From assembly GCF_000719095.1 (NCBI RefSeq), contig NZ_JOEH01000006.1, forward strand, positions 124,001-188,000: a DNA stretch of 64,000 nucleotides. The letters are read 5' to 3'. A program made the position numbers and the translations under genes. The notes beneath the pieces were generated by a model, which worked only from the letters and a program-made list of their open reading frames with translations, did not search any database and had not been told where the DNA came from. Positions 16,819 to 25,933 of the stretch are shown in pieces (the stretch's first letter is position 1; each line of letters opens with the position of its first letter). The DNA comes from Streptacidiphilus jeojiense (lineage in GTDB: Bacteria > Actinomycetota > Actinomycetes > Streptomycetales > Streptomycetaceae).

Positions 16819-17271
16819 ATGCCTGCGCATCCCGTTCAGCCCGGCCGCACGCCGGACCGGCTCAAGTCCCGTCCGACCTGGCTCGTCAGCCGCGCCTACG
16901 CGCGCTCCGCGGCGCTGCTGGTGGCCGGGTTCGAGGCCGAGGGCAACGGCCTGCGCGGCTACCACTACCGGCTGCTCGCCGCGCTCGAACAGTGGGGGCC
17001 CGCGAGCCAGGCCGACCTCGGCCGCGACACCGGGATCGACCGGAGCGACGTCACCGCGGCGCTCACCGAGCTCGAAGCGCGCGACCTGGTCGAGCGCAGG
17101 GCCGACCCCGAGCACGGGCGCCGGAAGATCGTGACGATCACGCCCCGGGGCCTGGACGTCCTGGCCGATCTCGACACCATGGTCGACCGGACCCAGGACG
17201 CCCTGCTGGCGCCGCTGACGCCGGCTCAGCGACGCCAGTTCGTCAGCCTCCTGTCACGGCTGCTCGACTAG
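16819..17271 (+). CDS. MarR family transcriptional regulator
   Basis: 150-aa winged-helix regulator. The HTH is in PASQADLGRDTGIDRSDVTA, and the wing with conserved DPEHGRRKIVTIT follows. The C-terminal helix for dimerisation is present (LLAPLTPAQRRQFVSLLSRL). It is divergent from the unknown gene at 16033-16731 with a perfect palindrome between them. It is not obviously PcaV, the MarR repressor of pca genes in S. coelicolor, because its symmetrical site lies before its own neighbour and not before pcaH. Confidence 0.9.
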   Translation: MPAHPVQPGRTPDRLKSRPTWLVSRAYARSAALLVAGFEAEGNGLRGYHYRLLAALEQWGPASQADLGRDTGIDRSDVTAALTELEARDLVERRADPEHGRRKIVTITPRGLDVLADLDTMVDRTQDALLAPLTPAQRRQFVSLLSRLLD

Positions 17272-17287
17272 ATGATCTATTCCAAGC

Positions 17288-17749
17288 ATGCGGAGGGTAG
17301 TCGACTGCACAATCGTGGCTGTGACTGAGAATTTCGATGGGCTGGCTCGCTGTTGGTGGGAGGGTCAGCGGTTGGCCACAGGCACCCGTGTCGAGCGAGA
17401 GCGCTGGAGCCTGGGAGAACCGTCCGCGGTGTTCGCGGGCTACGAGGCGGCCAGGGAGCGGATAGATCAGGGCGGCGTGAGGGCCCTGGACTTCGTCATG
17501 GCCCTGCTGCAGTCGTCCCCGGACGATTCCGGAGGGGCTCAGGTGGGTGCAGGGCCCTTGGAGGACCTCATCACCGAGCACGGGAACGAGCTCTCGCTGC
17601 AGATCGAGGAGCTGGCGCGCCGCAGTCCGCCGTTCCGTCGTGCCCTGGCCTCGGTGTGGCTGGACAACGGGACGCTGGCGCCGGCGGCCGAGGAGCGGCT
17701 GGCTCGGTGGATACCCGCGGTGAGTGCCTGTAAGCGCCAGGGCCGGTAG
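17288..17749 (+). CDS. Small protein of DUF6869 type, unknown function
   Basis: 153 aa if the ATG at 17288 is used. No good ribosome site precedes it, and GTG codons at 17315 or 17321 could also start translation. The body reads LARCWWEGQRL, AGPLEDLITEHG and FRRALASVWL, a layout I associate with DUF6869 proteins. It has no catalytic motif, signal peptide or membrane segment. It lies next to the IS remnant and may be part of a mobile or variable segment. Confidence 0.6.
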   Translation: MRRVVDCTIVAVTENFDGLARCWWEGQRLATGTRVERERWSLGEPSAVFAGYEAARERIDQGGVRALDFVMALLQSSPDDSGGAQVGAGPLEDLITEHGNELSLQIEELARRSPPFRRALASVWLDNGTLAPAAEERLARWIPAVSACKRQGR

Positions 17750-17797
17750 CCGAGGCATCCACGGCAGGCTTGTCGCAATCTCCTGCGCAGTCGAAGT

Positions 17798-17842
17798 GAG
17801 GGAGTCCAACGTCGGTGTGTGAAGACAGGGTTGGACTCCCTC
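17798..17842. repeat. 13-bp inverted repeat at left end of IS remnant
   Basis: GAGGGAGTCCAAC (17798-17810) is exactly complementary to GTTGGACTCCCTC (17830-17842), with a 19-nt loop. The second arm lies inside the first codons of the transposase. It could be an RNA hairpin limiting transposase translation or part of the element's end. Confidence 0.6.
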
Positions 17843-18556
17843 GCCACCGCACTCTATGTGAAGACCGACGACCTGCTGAAGGATTCGCCGCAGTTCGGCC
17901 CGTGGCGGCCGGCCGTGGGCATTGCGCCGCAGCTCAGCGACGCCGAACTGGTGACCCTGGCGATGATGCAGGCCATGCTCGGCTTCACCTCCGAGGCCCG
18001 GTGGTTGCGGCACGCCCGCGCCCACCTGCGGCACCTGTTCCCCTACCTGCCCCAACAGCCCGGCTACAACAAGCGGCTACGCAAGGCTGCCGACCTCATC
18101 CGGCGCGTCACCCGCACGCTGGCCCGGGACACCACACTGTGGGTCGTGGACTCCACGCCCGTCGAGTGCGGGCGCTCCCGCGAGACCGTCAAACGCTCCG
18201 ACCTGGCCGGATGGGCCCAGTACGGATACTGCGCCAACCGGCGCCAAAGCAGATGAGCGCCAGACGCTGCTGGACCTGCTCACGGTCGAGCCCCAGCTCA
18301 CCGCTGAGCGTCCGGGGCAGGCGCTGATCGGAGACAAGAACTACTTCGGCCGCGAGTTCGAGCAGCAACTGGCCGAACTGGACATCCGGCTGCTACGGCC
18401 AGCCCGCAAGGGCGAGGCCGAGCGGCCCGGATCCCAGCTGTTCAAGCCACTGCGACAGGTCATCGAATCGATCAACGAGACCTTCAAGGGCCAACTCGAC
18501 CTCGAACGACACCGCGGCCGCACCCCTGGCGGCGTGGCCGTCCGCGTAGGTGGCCG
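17819..18556 (+). pseudogene. IS982-family transposase, internally deleted and 3'-truncated
   Basis: The N-terminal part runs in frame from the GTG at 17819 to about 18235 and carries the catalytic-site region LWVVDSTPVECGRS typical of IS982 DDE transposases. After YGYCA about 30 expected codons are missing, and the frame shifts. The remainder (TGAKADERQT, LIGDKNYFG, NETFKGQLDLERH, GRTPGGVAVRV) continues one frame over to about 18553. The usual last 25 residues and the right end are absent, and the sequence passes directly into the 3' part of a secreted-protein gene. A 7-bp repeat GCGCCAA (18231 and 18241) lies at the internal deletion. The element cannot move by itself. Confidence 0.85.
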
Positions 18557-19721
18557 CTGAACTGCCGGAGGCGTCGAGACGCCAGAGGATGCCGTGCTGG
18601 TTGACCCCGCCGCGGGCGTCGTCGACGTACCACTCGCCGTTGTGGGACAGAGCGCCCTGTAGGCCGACCGCCGCGGTCTGCTCCACCTCTTCGGCCACTG
18701 CTTGGCCGCTGGAGTTGGTGTCGAGGAGGTAGTCACCGGCACTGCCGATGCCGTAGCGGAGGAGTCGGGCGGGCGTGGTGCCCCCGGAGGAGAACCACTC
18801 GTTGGCCACCAGGCTGGGCGGGTTGGAGCTGCGGTCGAGCGATACCGAGGCCAGGCAGGGCAGGTGGGTGTCATCCGTGGAGGTGCACTTCTGAGCAGTG
18901 GCGTAGCTGTAGGAGCCGATGGCCGGCATGACGTACTGGTACGAGTCGGCCGAGTAGCCGCCGGTGACCTTGCCGACCGAACTGGAGTTCACCGTGGCCT
19001 GGAGGATCTGCGACATGCTGAAGACGTACAGGGCGTTGTAGTCGGCGTCGCCGTTGGAGGCGGTGACGATGAGCTTGTCGCCGTACCAGACCATCCCGCC
19101 CAGGTGGGAGACCAGCGGACGGAAGTCGGTGCCGCCGTTGGTCGGCACGACGAGGAGAACCCAGCGGTAGCTGAGTGCTGACGGACTGTCAGCGTCGATG
19201 AAGGCGACCCGGGCCCAGTCGTCCTTGGTCGCATCGTGTCCGGCGGGGTCGGTGCTGGTGTTGTAGGACCAGCCGGACAGCAACACCTTGTGCGAATGCC
19301 ACAGGCCGTCGGCGGACGCGTCGCCCGAGGAGGTGACCGACTGCGGCAGCCAGAGCTGGGTGTCGGCGTCGCCGCTGTCCCAGCAGTACGCGGACGAGGC
19401 ACTCGGGTTGATCGGCAGCGCGGCGGTCTCCGTGCTCGCGCAGTCCGCGAGGTTCCGCATCGGGTGATTGGCGCTCGCCAGCACGTCGGAGGCGTCGACG
19501 ACGGGCATTTCGGAGTCGAGTTGGGTGAGAGTGGAGGGTGCGTCCTGATGCGGGATCAGGGCCGTCTTGGCCAGGTCCGAGGCCGCGGTCAACGGGGTCA
19601 GCGCGCCGGGCGGATCTCCCGGGTCGGCCCCGGCTCCGGTGGCCCCGGCCAAGAGCGTCACGAACGAGAGCAGGAGCGCCGCTACGGCCCTCGCGGAAGC
19701 CACGGTCACGGAACTGCGCAT
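18393..19721 (-). pseudogene. Secreted protein gene truncated by IS982 remnant
   Basis: Translation from the ATG at 19721, after GGAGGGGGAG, gives a Sec signal peptide (MRSSVTVASARAVAALLLSF, then an AxA-type site near GAGADPG). It continues as an exported protein of unknown fold with repeated beta-type segments and Cys residues (NLADCAS, SAYCWDS, ALYVFSMSQIL). Native coding ends near 18553. The remaining roughly 50 codons to 18393 are antisense to the transposase and are not part of the original protein. The native C-terminus is therefore lost. The body resembles streptomycete secreted proteins of unknown role. Confidence 0.75.
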
Positions 19722-19850
19722 GGGTACGCTCCCCCTCCGGTCACCCACATGCCGGGCCGTCCCGCACGGCACTCGGGTGAGGATCCGGTGAGAACCGTAA
19801 CAGGTCTGACGGACCGGAGGACCTGACTCCTGATCTTGGATCCCCGCGAC

Positions 19851-20345
19851 TTACAGGGCGCGGTGCATGATGTGCAGCCCGACGTAGCCGGCGGTCGGGT
19901 GCCGGAAGCCCTCCGGCAGGGTGCCCAGCACCTCGAACCCGAGCGACCGGTACAGCTGGACCGCGTGCACATTGGTCTCGACGACCGCGTTGAACTGCAT
20001 CGCCCGGAAGCCGGCCGCCCGTGCCCACTCCAGGGTGTACTCGCACAGGGCCCGACCCACGCCCTGGCCGGTGTGCGCCGGATCGACCATGTAGCTGGCG
20101 CTCGCGACGTGCGAGCCGTTGCCCATGTGGTTGGTGTTCATCTTGGCCGTGCCCAGGACCGTCCCGTCCCCGTCCCCGTCGACGGCGACGACGGTGCGGT
20201 TCGGCGCGGACAGTAGCCACCAGTCGCGACCCTGCTCCTCGCTGAGATCGGTCGGATAGGTGAACGTCTCGCCCGCGGCGACGATCGTGCGGAAGAACGG
20301 CCAGATGGCGGACCAGTCCTCGACCCCGGCTTCCCTGATCAGCAT
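19851..20345 (-). CDS. GNAT family N-acetyltransferase
   Basis: 164 aa, nearly all GNAT domain. The acetyl-CoA pyrophosphate loop is seen as HTGQGVGRALCEY near residues 91-103, and the C-terminal strand region as LYRSLGFEVLGTLPEGF. It resembles phosphinothricin or amino-acid acetyltransferases of the L-Pho/MddA type (SYMVDPAHTGQG, HIMHRAL), so detoxification or amino-acid acetylation is possible. It is a stand-alone minus-strand gene. Confidence 0.85.
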   Translation of the reverse strand: MLIREAGVEDWSAIWPFFRTIVAAGETFTYPTDLSEEQGRDWWLLSAPNRTVVAVDGDGDGTVLGTAKMNTNHMGNGSHVASASYMVDPAHTGQGVGRALCEYTLEWARAAGFRAMQFNAVVETNVHAVQLYRSLGFEVLGTLPEGFRHPTAGYVGLHIMHRAL

Positions 20346-20409
20346 GGGAACAGCATGACGGTGGGGCTCGCAGGTCCGCCAACCCTTTCCCCGCCCGGCG
20401 CCGGCAGGC

Positions 20410-22173
20410 TCAGGCCGCGACGGTGGGGTGTACCCGGCGCAGGCGTTCCGGGGTGGTCGGTGGCGGGGTCTTGTGCAGGAAGGCCCGGCGCAGTTCGTGG
20501 TAGGGCTCGTCCGGGGCGTAGAAGTTGCGGTACATGTGGGCCAGCTCCTCGGACCGGTACCAGGCCAGCGGCCGCTGGGCGTCGGCGTGTTCGCGGGCGC
20601 GGCGCTTGGCGGCGAGGCGGCGGGGCCAGTCCGCGGAGCCGGCCAGTTCCTGGCCCAGGGCGGCGGCCTCCTCGGTGAAGCGCTGCGGGGCGCAGCCCAG
20701 CACCCGGTCGATCAGGCCGAGCCGCAGCGCCTGCGTGGCGATCAGCGGCAGGGCCTCACCGGTGAGCCGTTCGGCGGCGTCGGGGCCGACCCGGCGCGGC
20801 AGGGTGCTGGTCCAGTACTCCGATCCGTACAGGCCCATCAGCCGGTAGTGCGGGTTGAGCACCGCGCCGTCGCGGACCCAGACCTCGTCCGCGGCGAGGG
20901 CCAGCATCAGTCCGCCGGCCGCCGCGTTGCCGCCGAGCGCGGCGACGGTGATCCGGTCGCGGGTGTTGAGGACCGCCTCGACCACGTCGTCCATGGCGTT
21001 GATGTTGGCCCAGGACTCGCGGGCCGGGTCGGCGGCGGCCTCGATCGCGCCGAGGTGGATGCCGTGCGAGAAGACGTCCCGGGAGGCGCCCAGCAGCAGC
21101 ACCCGGGTGGGCCGGTCCAGGGCGTACCGGTAGCCGGCCAGCAGCCTGCGGCAGTCGCCGGTGCTCATCGCCCCGCCCGGGAAGGAGAAACGGAGCAGGC
21201 CGACCGGCCCCTGCTCCTCGTAGCGCACGGTGCTCCAGGTCAGCCGGGATCCCGACGTCCCGGACGGTAACGGAACGTGCGGAGCGGGCAGCTCCGGGAC
21301 GCCGCGCAGCTGCCCGGCGAGGGCGTCCGCGGCCGGGGCCTTGGCGGTCGGCGGTCCGCCGCGCAGGCGGCGCGGCCGGGCGGAGGTGATCCAGACCGCG
21401 CCGTCGGCGGTGGCCCGGCAGACCGCTCCGCCCCGGGTGGCCAGGAAGGCCCCGGGCCGGTGGCGGCCGGGCAGCAGCGGTCCCTCCTCGGGCTGTCCGC
21501 CGAAGAGGAAGTAGCGGCGTCCGCCGATGCTGTCCAGGACGCCGGGGCTGGAGTCGGCGATGCGCAGCGCCCGCGACGCGGTGGCGGTGCTGTCGCCGGT
21601 CCAGTCGATGCGGCGGGCCTCCTGCCGGTAGTACGGACGGGCCACCCCGGGCGGCGCCGGCCTGGGCCGGAAGTCGCCGGCGGCGAAGCGCCGTACCGCG
21701 CGCTCCACGGCGCGGGAGGCCGCGTCGGAGAGCTCGTTGCGGTAGACGTCGCTCTTGCTGATGCCGCCGGGCAGCTCGGGGATGTCGAACGGCTCGGCCG
21801 CCCAGATGTCCCCGGCGTCCATCTCGCCGACGGCCTGCAGCACGGTGACGCCCCACTGCCGCAGGCCGGCGCCCAGCGCCCAGTCCAGCGAGGAGGGGCC
21901 GCGGTCCCCGGGCGGGCCGGGGTGGACGATCAGGCAGGTGCGGGTGGTCCAGACGTCCTGGGGGACGACGCTGGTCAGCATCGGGCAGACGATCAGCTCG
22001 GGGTCGTGTCTGCGGACGGCCGCCCGCAGCTCCGCGCCGGTGTCCAGGGCGAGGGCGACGGCGGTGTCGTGGCCCAGCGCCGCGAGCTCCAGGGTGATGC
22101 GCTGGGTGAGGCTGTTGAACGCGCTGGCGAAGACGAGGATGCGGAGTCGTCGGGCGTGCAGTCGTGGGGACAT
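20410..22173 (-). CDS. hypX: HypX/HoxX, CO-forming hydrogenase maturation protein
   Basis: 587 aa from the ATG at 22173, preceded by GGAGG. Residues 1-250 form a formyltransferase-like domain with HPGPPGDRGPSSLDWA (84-99) and GVTVLQAVGEMDAGDIWA. The C-terminal part (from about 330) is an enoyl-CoA hydratase-like domain with FSHGIHLGAIE, ESWANINAMDD and YGSEYWTSTLPRRVG. This two-domain layout is specific to HypX. HypX takes the formyl group of formyl-tetrahydrofolate via formyl-CoA and releases CO for the Fe(CN)2CO centre of [NiFe] hydrogenases under air. No hydrogenase structural or hypABCDEF gene is in this window, so its partners must lie elsewhere. Confidence 0.92.
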   Translation of the reverse strand: MSPRLHARRLRILVFASAFNSLTQRITLELAALGHDTAVALALDTGAELRAAVRRHDPELIVCPMLTSVVPQDVWTTRTCLIVHPGPPGDRGPSSLDWALGAGLRQWGVTVLQAVGEMDAGDIWAAEPFDIPELPGGISKSDVYRNELSDAASRAVERAVRRFAAGDFRPRPAPPGVARPYYRQEARRIDWTGDSTATASRALRIADSSPGVLDSIGGRRYFLFGGQPEEGPLLPGRHRPGAFLATRGGAVCRATADGAVWITSARPRRLRGGPPTAKAPAADALAGQLRGVPELPAPHVPLPSGTSGSRLTWSTVRYEEQGPVGLLRFSFPGGAMSTGDCRRLLAGYRYALDRPTRVLLLGASRDVFSHGIHLGAIEAAADPARESWANINAMDDVVEAVLNTRDRITVAALGGNAAAGGLMLALAADEVWVRDGAVLNPHYRLMGLYGSEYWTSTLPRRVGPDAAERLTGEALPLIATQALRLGLIDRVLGCAPQRFTEEAAALGQELAGSADWPRRLAAKRRAREHADAQRPLAWYRSEELAHMYRNFYAPDEPYHELRRAFLHKTPPPTTPERLRRVHPTVAA

Positions 22174-22679
22174 ACGAGCCTCCGGCGGAACGGTGGGGTG
22201 CGTTGCGGAAGGGCGTCTGCACAGGCGTGCCTGCATATGACGCCGTCCCTACCCGACCGCAGGATCGCTACGCTTCGAAGTCGTCATGTGACACTGCGTC
22301 AGAGGTCTTGACTCCGATGTGCGGTGACGGACCGTGTCGGCACACCAGCCCCAGGCCCCGACCTCGGACCTCTGGCACCCCACCTGTTGCCGCCTCGGTG
22401 CCGACCGGTCGCTCCCCGCAGCCGTCGCCGACCGAAGCGCGCCCCGCCGACCGACCGCCGCCCGCGCTCCCGCACGCCCCCGCACAGCCCTTGCACACCC
22501 CCGACACACGTTCGGCGCCCGATTCATGTCCTCCTTGAGGAGGAGAACGGGTGCATCGCTCGAACCACCCCCACCGCCGGTTCGGTACATCGCTGGCGGC
22601 TCGTGGCGGGGCGGCGCCGGAAACTAGCGTGAGGACGTCCGCAGATACGCCCGCTGAAGTCCGTCGAGGAACCCACGTC
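22174..22679. other. 506-bp intergenic region, no gene seen
   Basis: The region separates divergent hypX and the ABC transporter. Both strands are open over long stretches because of base composition, but no frame shows a recognisable protein or third-position pattern joined to a ribosome site. It must carry two promoters. The segment from about 22500 includes GAGGAGGAG followed by a start-like triplet, but the frame after it only leads into the ABC gene and lacks family residues. Confidence 0.5.
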
Positions 22680-23654
22680 ATGATCGAAGCTGTCGGCCTG
22701 ACCAAACGCTACGGCCCCAAGACCGCGGTGGAGGACCTGAGCTTCACCGTCCGCCCCGGCATCGTCACCGGCTTCCTCGGCCCCAACGGCGCCGGCAAGT
22801 CGACCACCATGCGGATGCTGCTCGGGTTGGACGCCCCCACCGCGGGCCACGCCACCGTGAACGGCCGCCGCTACGCCGACCACCCCGCGCCGCTGCGCGA
22901 GGTCGGCGCGATGCTGGAGGCCCGCGCCGTGCACACCGGGCGCAGCGCCTGGAACCACCTGGCCGCACTGGCCGCCACCCACGGCCTGCCGATGCGCCGG
23001 GTGGACGAGGTGGTCGACCTGGTGGGCCTGCACGAGGTGGCCCGCAAGCGCGCCGGCGCCTTCTCGCTCGGCATGGGCCAGCGCCTCGGCATCGCCTCGG
23101 CGCTGCTCGGCGACCCGGCCACGGTGATCCTGGACGAGCCGGTGAACGGGCTGGACCCGGAGGGCATCCTCTGGATCCGCAACCTGATGAAGTCGCTGGC
23201 CGCCGAGGGCCGCACGGTGCTGGTCTCCTCGCACCTGATGAGCGAGATGGCGCTGACCGCCGAGCACCTGATCGTGGTCGGCCGCGGTCGGCTGATCGCC
23301 GACACCTCGGTCGCCGAGTTCACCTCGCGGGCCTCGGTCGGCCAGGCCGTCCGGGTCCGCACGCCCGACTCGGTGCGGCTGGGCGAGCTGCTGCGCGAGC
23401 AGCCGGGCGTGGTGGTGACCCCGGACCAGGACAGTGCGGACGTGTTCGACGTCAGCGGCGCCGACAGCGAGCAGATCGGCCGGCTCGCGGCCCTGAACCA
23501 GCTGGTGCTCTTCGAGTTGACGCCGCATCAGGCCTCGCTGGAGGAGGCGTTCATGGAACTGACCAAGGACGCAGTCGAGTATCAGACGGGCACTGCCCGG
23601 ACCGGCACCGCGCAGCGGACCGCCGACGAGCGTGTCAAGGAGACCGCAGCATGA
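22680..23654 (+). CDS. ABC transporter ATP-binding protein (DrrA/NatA type)
   Basis: 324 aa. Walker A GPNGAGKST is at residues 34-42, the signature is SLGMGQRLGIA, and Walker B is VILDEPVNGLDP. It has the C-terminal extension of the DrrA/NatA exporter group. A longer frame reaches back to 22551, but the ATG at 22680 follows GAGGA and begins at the conserved MIEAVGLTKRYG. Its stop overlaps the permease start by 4 bp. With the permease it forms an ABC-2 exporter. The linked two-component system suggests induction by envelope stress or an antibiotic. Confidence 0.93.
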   Translation: MIEAVGLTKRYGPKTAVEDLSFTVRPGIVTGFLGPNGAGKSTTMRMLLGLDAPTAGHATVNGRRYADHPAPLREVGAMLEARAVHTGRSAWNHLAALAATHGLPMRRVDEVVDLVGLHEVARKRAGAFSLGMGQRLGIASALLGDPATVILDEPVNGLDPEGILWIRNLMKSLAAEGRTVLVSSHLMSEMALTAEHLIVVGRGRLIADTSVAEFTSRASVGQAVRVRTPDSVRLGELLREQPGVVVTPDQDSADVFDVSGADSEQIGRLAALNQLVLFELTPHQASLEEAFMELTKDAVEYQTGTARTGTAQRTADERVKETAA

Positions 23655-24487
23655 GCGCCGTCCTGGAAGCAACCCCCATCGCCACCACGCTGCCGCCCGA
23701 GGCGGAGACCCGGGTGACCCTGGTCCGGGTGCTGAAGTCCGAGTGGATCAAGTTCCGCTCGCTGCGCTCCACCTACTGGACCCTGGCCGCGGGCATCGTG
23801 CTGACCGTGGGCTTCGGCGCCCTGCTCTGCTGGGCCATGCTGGACCACTTCAACCAGCTGCACGCGGACGAGCGGGCCTCCTTCAACCCGACCGACCACA
23901 GCCTGCGCGGCTACTACCTGGCGCAGATGGCCATCGGCGTGCTCGGCGTGCTGATGTTCACCGGCGAGTACTCGACCGGCATGATCCGCGCCACGGTCTC
24001 CGCCGTGCCCAAGCGGCTGCCGGTGCTGTGGGCCAAGGCGCTGGTGTTCGGCGCCGCCACCTGGGTCGTCGGCACGCTGTCCGCGCTGGCCGCCTTCTTC
24101 ATCGGCCAGGCCATCTTCAGCAGCAAGCACCTCGGCGCCTCCTTCGGCGACCCCGGTGTGCCGCGCGCGGTCTTCGGCCTGGGCCTCTACCTCACCGCCA
24201 TCGGCCTGATCGCGGTGGGCCTGGGCGCGCTGCTGCGCAACACCGCCGCCGGGATCGCCTCGCTGTTCGGTCTGCTGCTGGTGCTCCCGCTGCTGGTCGA
24301 GGCGCTGCCCAGCAGCTGGCAGAGCGACATCTCGCCGTACCTGCCGGGTGCGGCCGGGGCGGCGCTGTTCACCCTGCACGGCGATCCGGGCCAGCTCAGC
24401 CCCTGGGTCGGTTTCGGAGTGCTGTGCATCTACGTGGTCGCGGCCCTGGTCGGCGGCGCGGCGGTGCTGCGCCGTCGGGACGCCTGA
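23651..24487 (+). CDS. ABC-2 type transporter permease
   Basis: 278 aa with a cytosolic N-terminus (LKSEWIKFRSLRSTYW, the usual ABC-2 opening) and six predicted membrane spans. The region MFTGEYSTGMIRATVSAVPKR matches the conserved intracellular loop of this permease group. It is partner of the ATPase immediately upstream. The substrate is not inferable; relatives export antibiotics or act on envelope lipids. Confidence 0.9.
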   Translation: MSAVLEATPIATTLPPEAETRVTLVRVLKSEWIKFRSLRSTYWTLAAGIVLTVGFGALLCWAMLDHFNQLHADERASFNPTDHSLRGYYLAQMAIGVLGVLMFTGEYSTGMIRATVSAVPKRLPVLWAKALVFGAATWVVGTLSALAAFFIGQAIFSSKHLGASFGDPGVPRAVFGLGLYLTAIGLIAVGLGALLRNTAAGIASLFGLLLVLPLLVEALPSSWQSDISPYLPGAAGAALFTLHGDPGQLSPWVGFGVLCIYVVAALVGGAAVLRRRDA

Positions 24488-24503
24488 CCACAGCTGGCAC
24501 ACA

Positions 24504-24537
24504 GCCGCCGCACGGCCTGCCACGGCCGTGCGGCGGC
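24504..24537 (+). terminator. Strong hairpin after ABC permease
   Basis: A perfect 14-bp stem (GCCGCCGCACGGCC with its complement) and 6-nt loop, 17 bp after the permease stop. It lies between the exporter genes and the histidine kinase, so it may terminate or reduce transcription into the kinase. No U-tract follows. Confidence 0.65.
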
Positions 24538-24553
24538 CCCCGCGGAGAAGGGT

Positions 24554-25933
24554 GTGAGACTGGTGGACATGACCGGGAAGCGTCTCGACCTCACCCCGCT
24601 GCGGGGGCTCGTCACCAGTGCGGGCCGCGGCCGCCATGCGACGGCCGTCGACACCGTGGTCGCCCTGCTGCTGATGCTCACCTCGCTGGGGCACGCCTTC
24701 GCGGCCCACGGGCCGGGTCTGCTGCTGCTGAACGCCGCCCTGGTGCTGCCGCTGGCCCTGCGCCGCACCGCGCCGTTCCCGGTGTTCTGCGTGGTCGCCG
24801 CGGTGGCCTTCGTGCAGTGGCTCACGGTCAGCGGCGGCATGCCCAGCGACGTTGCCGTACTGCTGGCGCTGCACACCGTGGCGGTGCACTGCCGCCGGGC
24901 CCAGACCTGGCTCGCCTACGGCGTCTGCGAGCTGGGAGCCCTGCTCGCCGCGCTGAGCTGGCCCGGCCTGAACCACCGCTACGGCGACGGGGTCCCGATG
25001 GGCCAGACCGATGTGATCGTCAACACCATCAAGGTGTTCCTGCTGTTCTCCGGCACGGTCACCACCGCACTGGTGCTCGGCTTCAACGTCAGGGCCAGGC
25101 GCGGCCGGCTCGCCAGCCTGGAGCAGCGCGCCCTCGACCTGGAGCGGCAGCGGGACCAGCAGGCCGCGCTGGCGGTGGCCGAGGAGCGCTCGCGGATCGC
25201 ACGTGAGATGCACGACATCGTCACCCACAACCTCTCGGTCATGGTCGCCCTGGCCGACGGTGCCGTCTACGCCAACCCGCACGCCCCCGAGCGTGCCACC
25301 GCAGCGATGCGGCAGTCCGCGGAGACCGGGCGCCAGGCGCTGACCGACATGCGCCGCTTCCTGGGCGTGCTGCGCGCGGACGAGCCGGAGGCACTGCGGC
25401 ACCCGCAGCCCGGGATCGGACAGCTGGAGGCACTGGTGCGGCAGGTCCGCGCCGCCGGGCTGCCGACCGAGCTCGCGGTGTCCGGGGCGACGGAGGCGGT
25501 CTCGCCCGGCGCCCAGCTGACGGTGTACCGAGTGGTGCAGGAGTCGCTGACCAACACCCTCAAGCACGCCGCCGGGGCCACGGCGGCCCGGGTGGCGGTC
25601 CAGGTCGAGGGCGCCTCGATGACGGTGGAGATCAGCGACGACGGCCACAGCGGGGCAGTCGTGTCCGACGGCGAGGGCCACGGCCTGATCGGCATGCGCG
25701 AGCGCGCGGCCGCGTTCGGCGGCGGGCTGACGGCGGGACCCGGGCCCGGCGGCCGGGGCTGGCGCGTCAGTGCCACCTTCGACCTGGCCGAGCCCGGCCT
25801 GGAACCCGCACCCGCCCCGATCCCTGCGACCGCCCCCGCCCCTGCCCCTGCCCCTGCCGCCTCCCCCGAGCCGGAACCGGCGCTCCCGGACCCCGCCCGC
25901 CGTCCCGAAACCGCCGAACTGGAGCCCGCGTGA
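24554..25933 (+). CDS. Sensor histidine kinase (NarL/DesK-type, HisKA_3)
   Basis: 459 aa with GTG start. The N-terminal sensor region has about four to five membrane spans (residues 30-178). HisKA_3 has phosphoacceptor His220 in REMHDIVTHNLSVM. An HATPase_c domain contains QESLTNTLKHA and GHGLIGMRERAAAFGG. The last roughly 55 residues are a Pro/Ala-rich tail with PAPA repeats, outside the kinase fold. The stop overlaps the response regulator start (GTGA). It is likely the sensor for the ABC exporter upstream. Confidence 0.92.
   Translation: MRLVDMTGKRLDLTPLRGLVTSAGRGRHATAVDTVVALLLMLTSLGHAFAAHGPGLLLLNAALVLPLALRRTAPFPVFCVVAAVAFVQWLTVSGGMPSDVAVLLALHTVAVHCRRAQTWLAYGVCELGALLAALSWPGLNHRYGDGVPMGQTDVIVNTIKVFLLFSGTVTTALVLGFNVRARRGRLASLEQRALDLERQRDQQAALAVAEERSRIAREMHDIVTHNLSVMVALADGAVYANPHAPERATAAMRQSAETGRQALTDMRRFLGVLRADEPEALRHPQPGIGQLEALVRQVRAAGLPTELAVSGATEAVSPGAQLTVYRVVQESLTNTLKHAAGATAARVAVQVEGASMTVEISDDGHSGAVVSDGEGHGLIGMRERAAAFGGGLTAGPGPGGRGWRVSATFDLAEPGLEPAPAPIPATAPAPAPAPAASPEPEPALPDPARRPETAELEPA

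Noticed and set aside
16819..17271. MarR gene as PcaV, repressor of the pca operon
   Set aside because: Its palindrome lies in its own divergent promoter and is not seen before pcaH, where IclR-type half-sites occur instead.
22249..22627. Small open frames on both strands in the hypX-ABC gap
   Set aside because: Pro/Arg/Ala-rich sequence without ribosome sites or family resemblance; expected from GC content.
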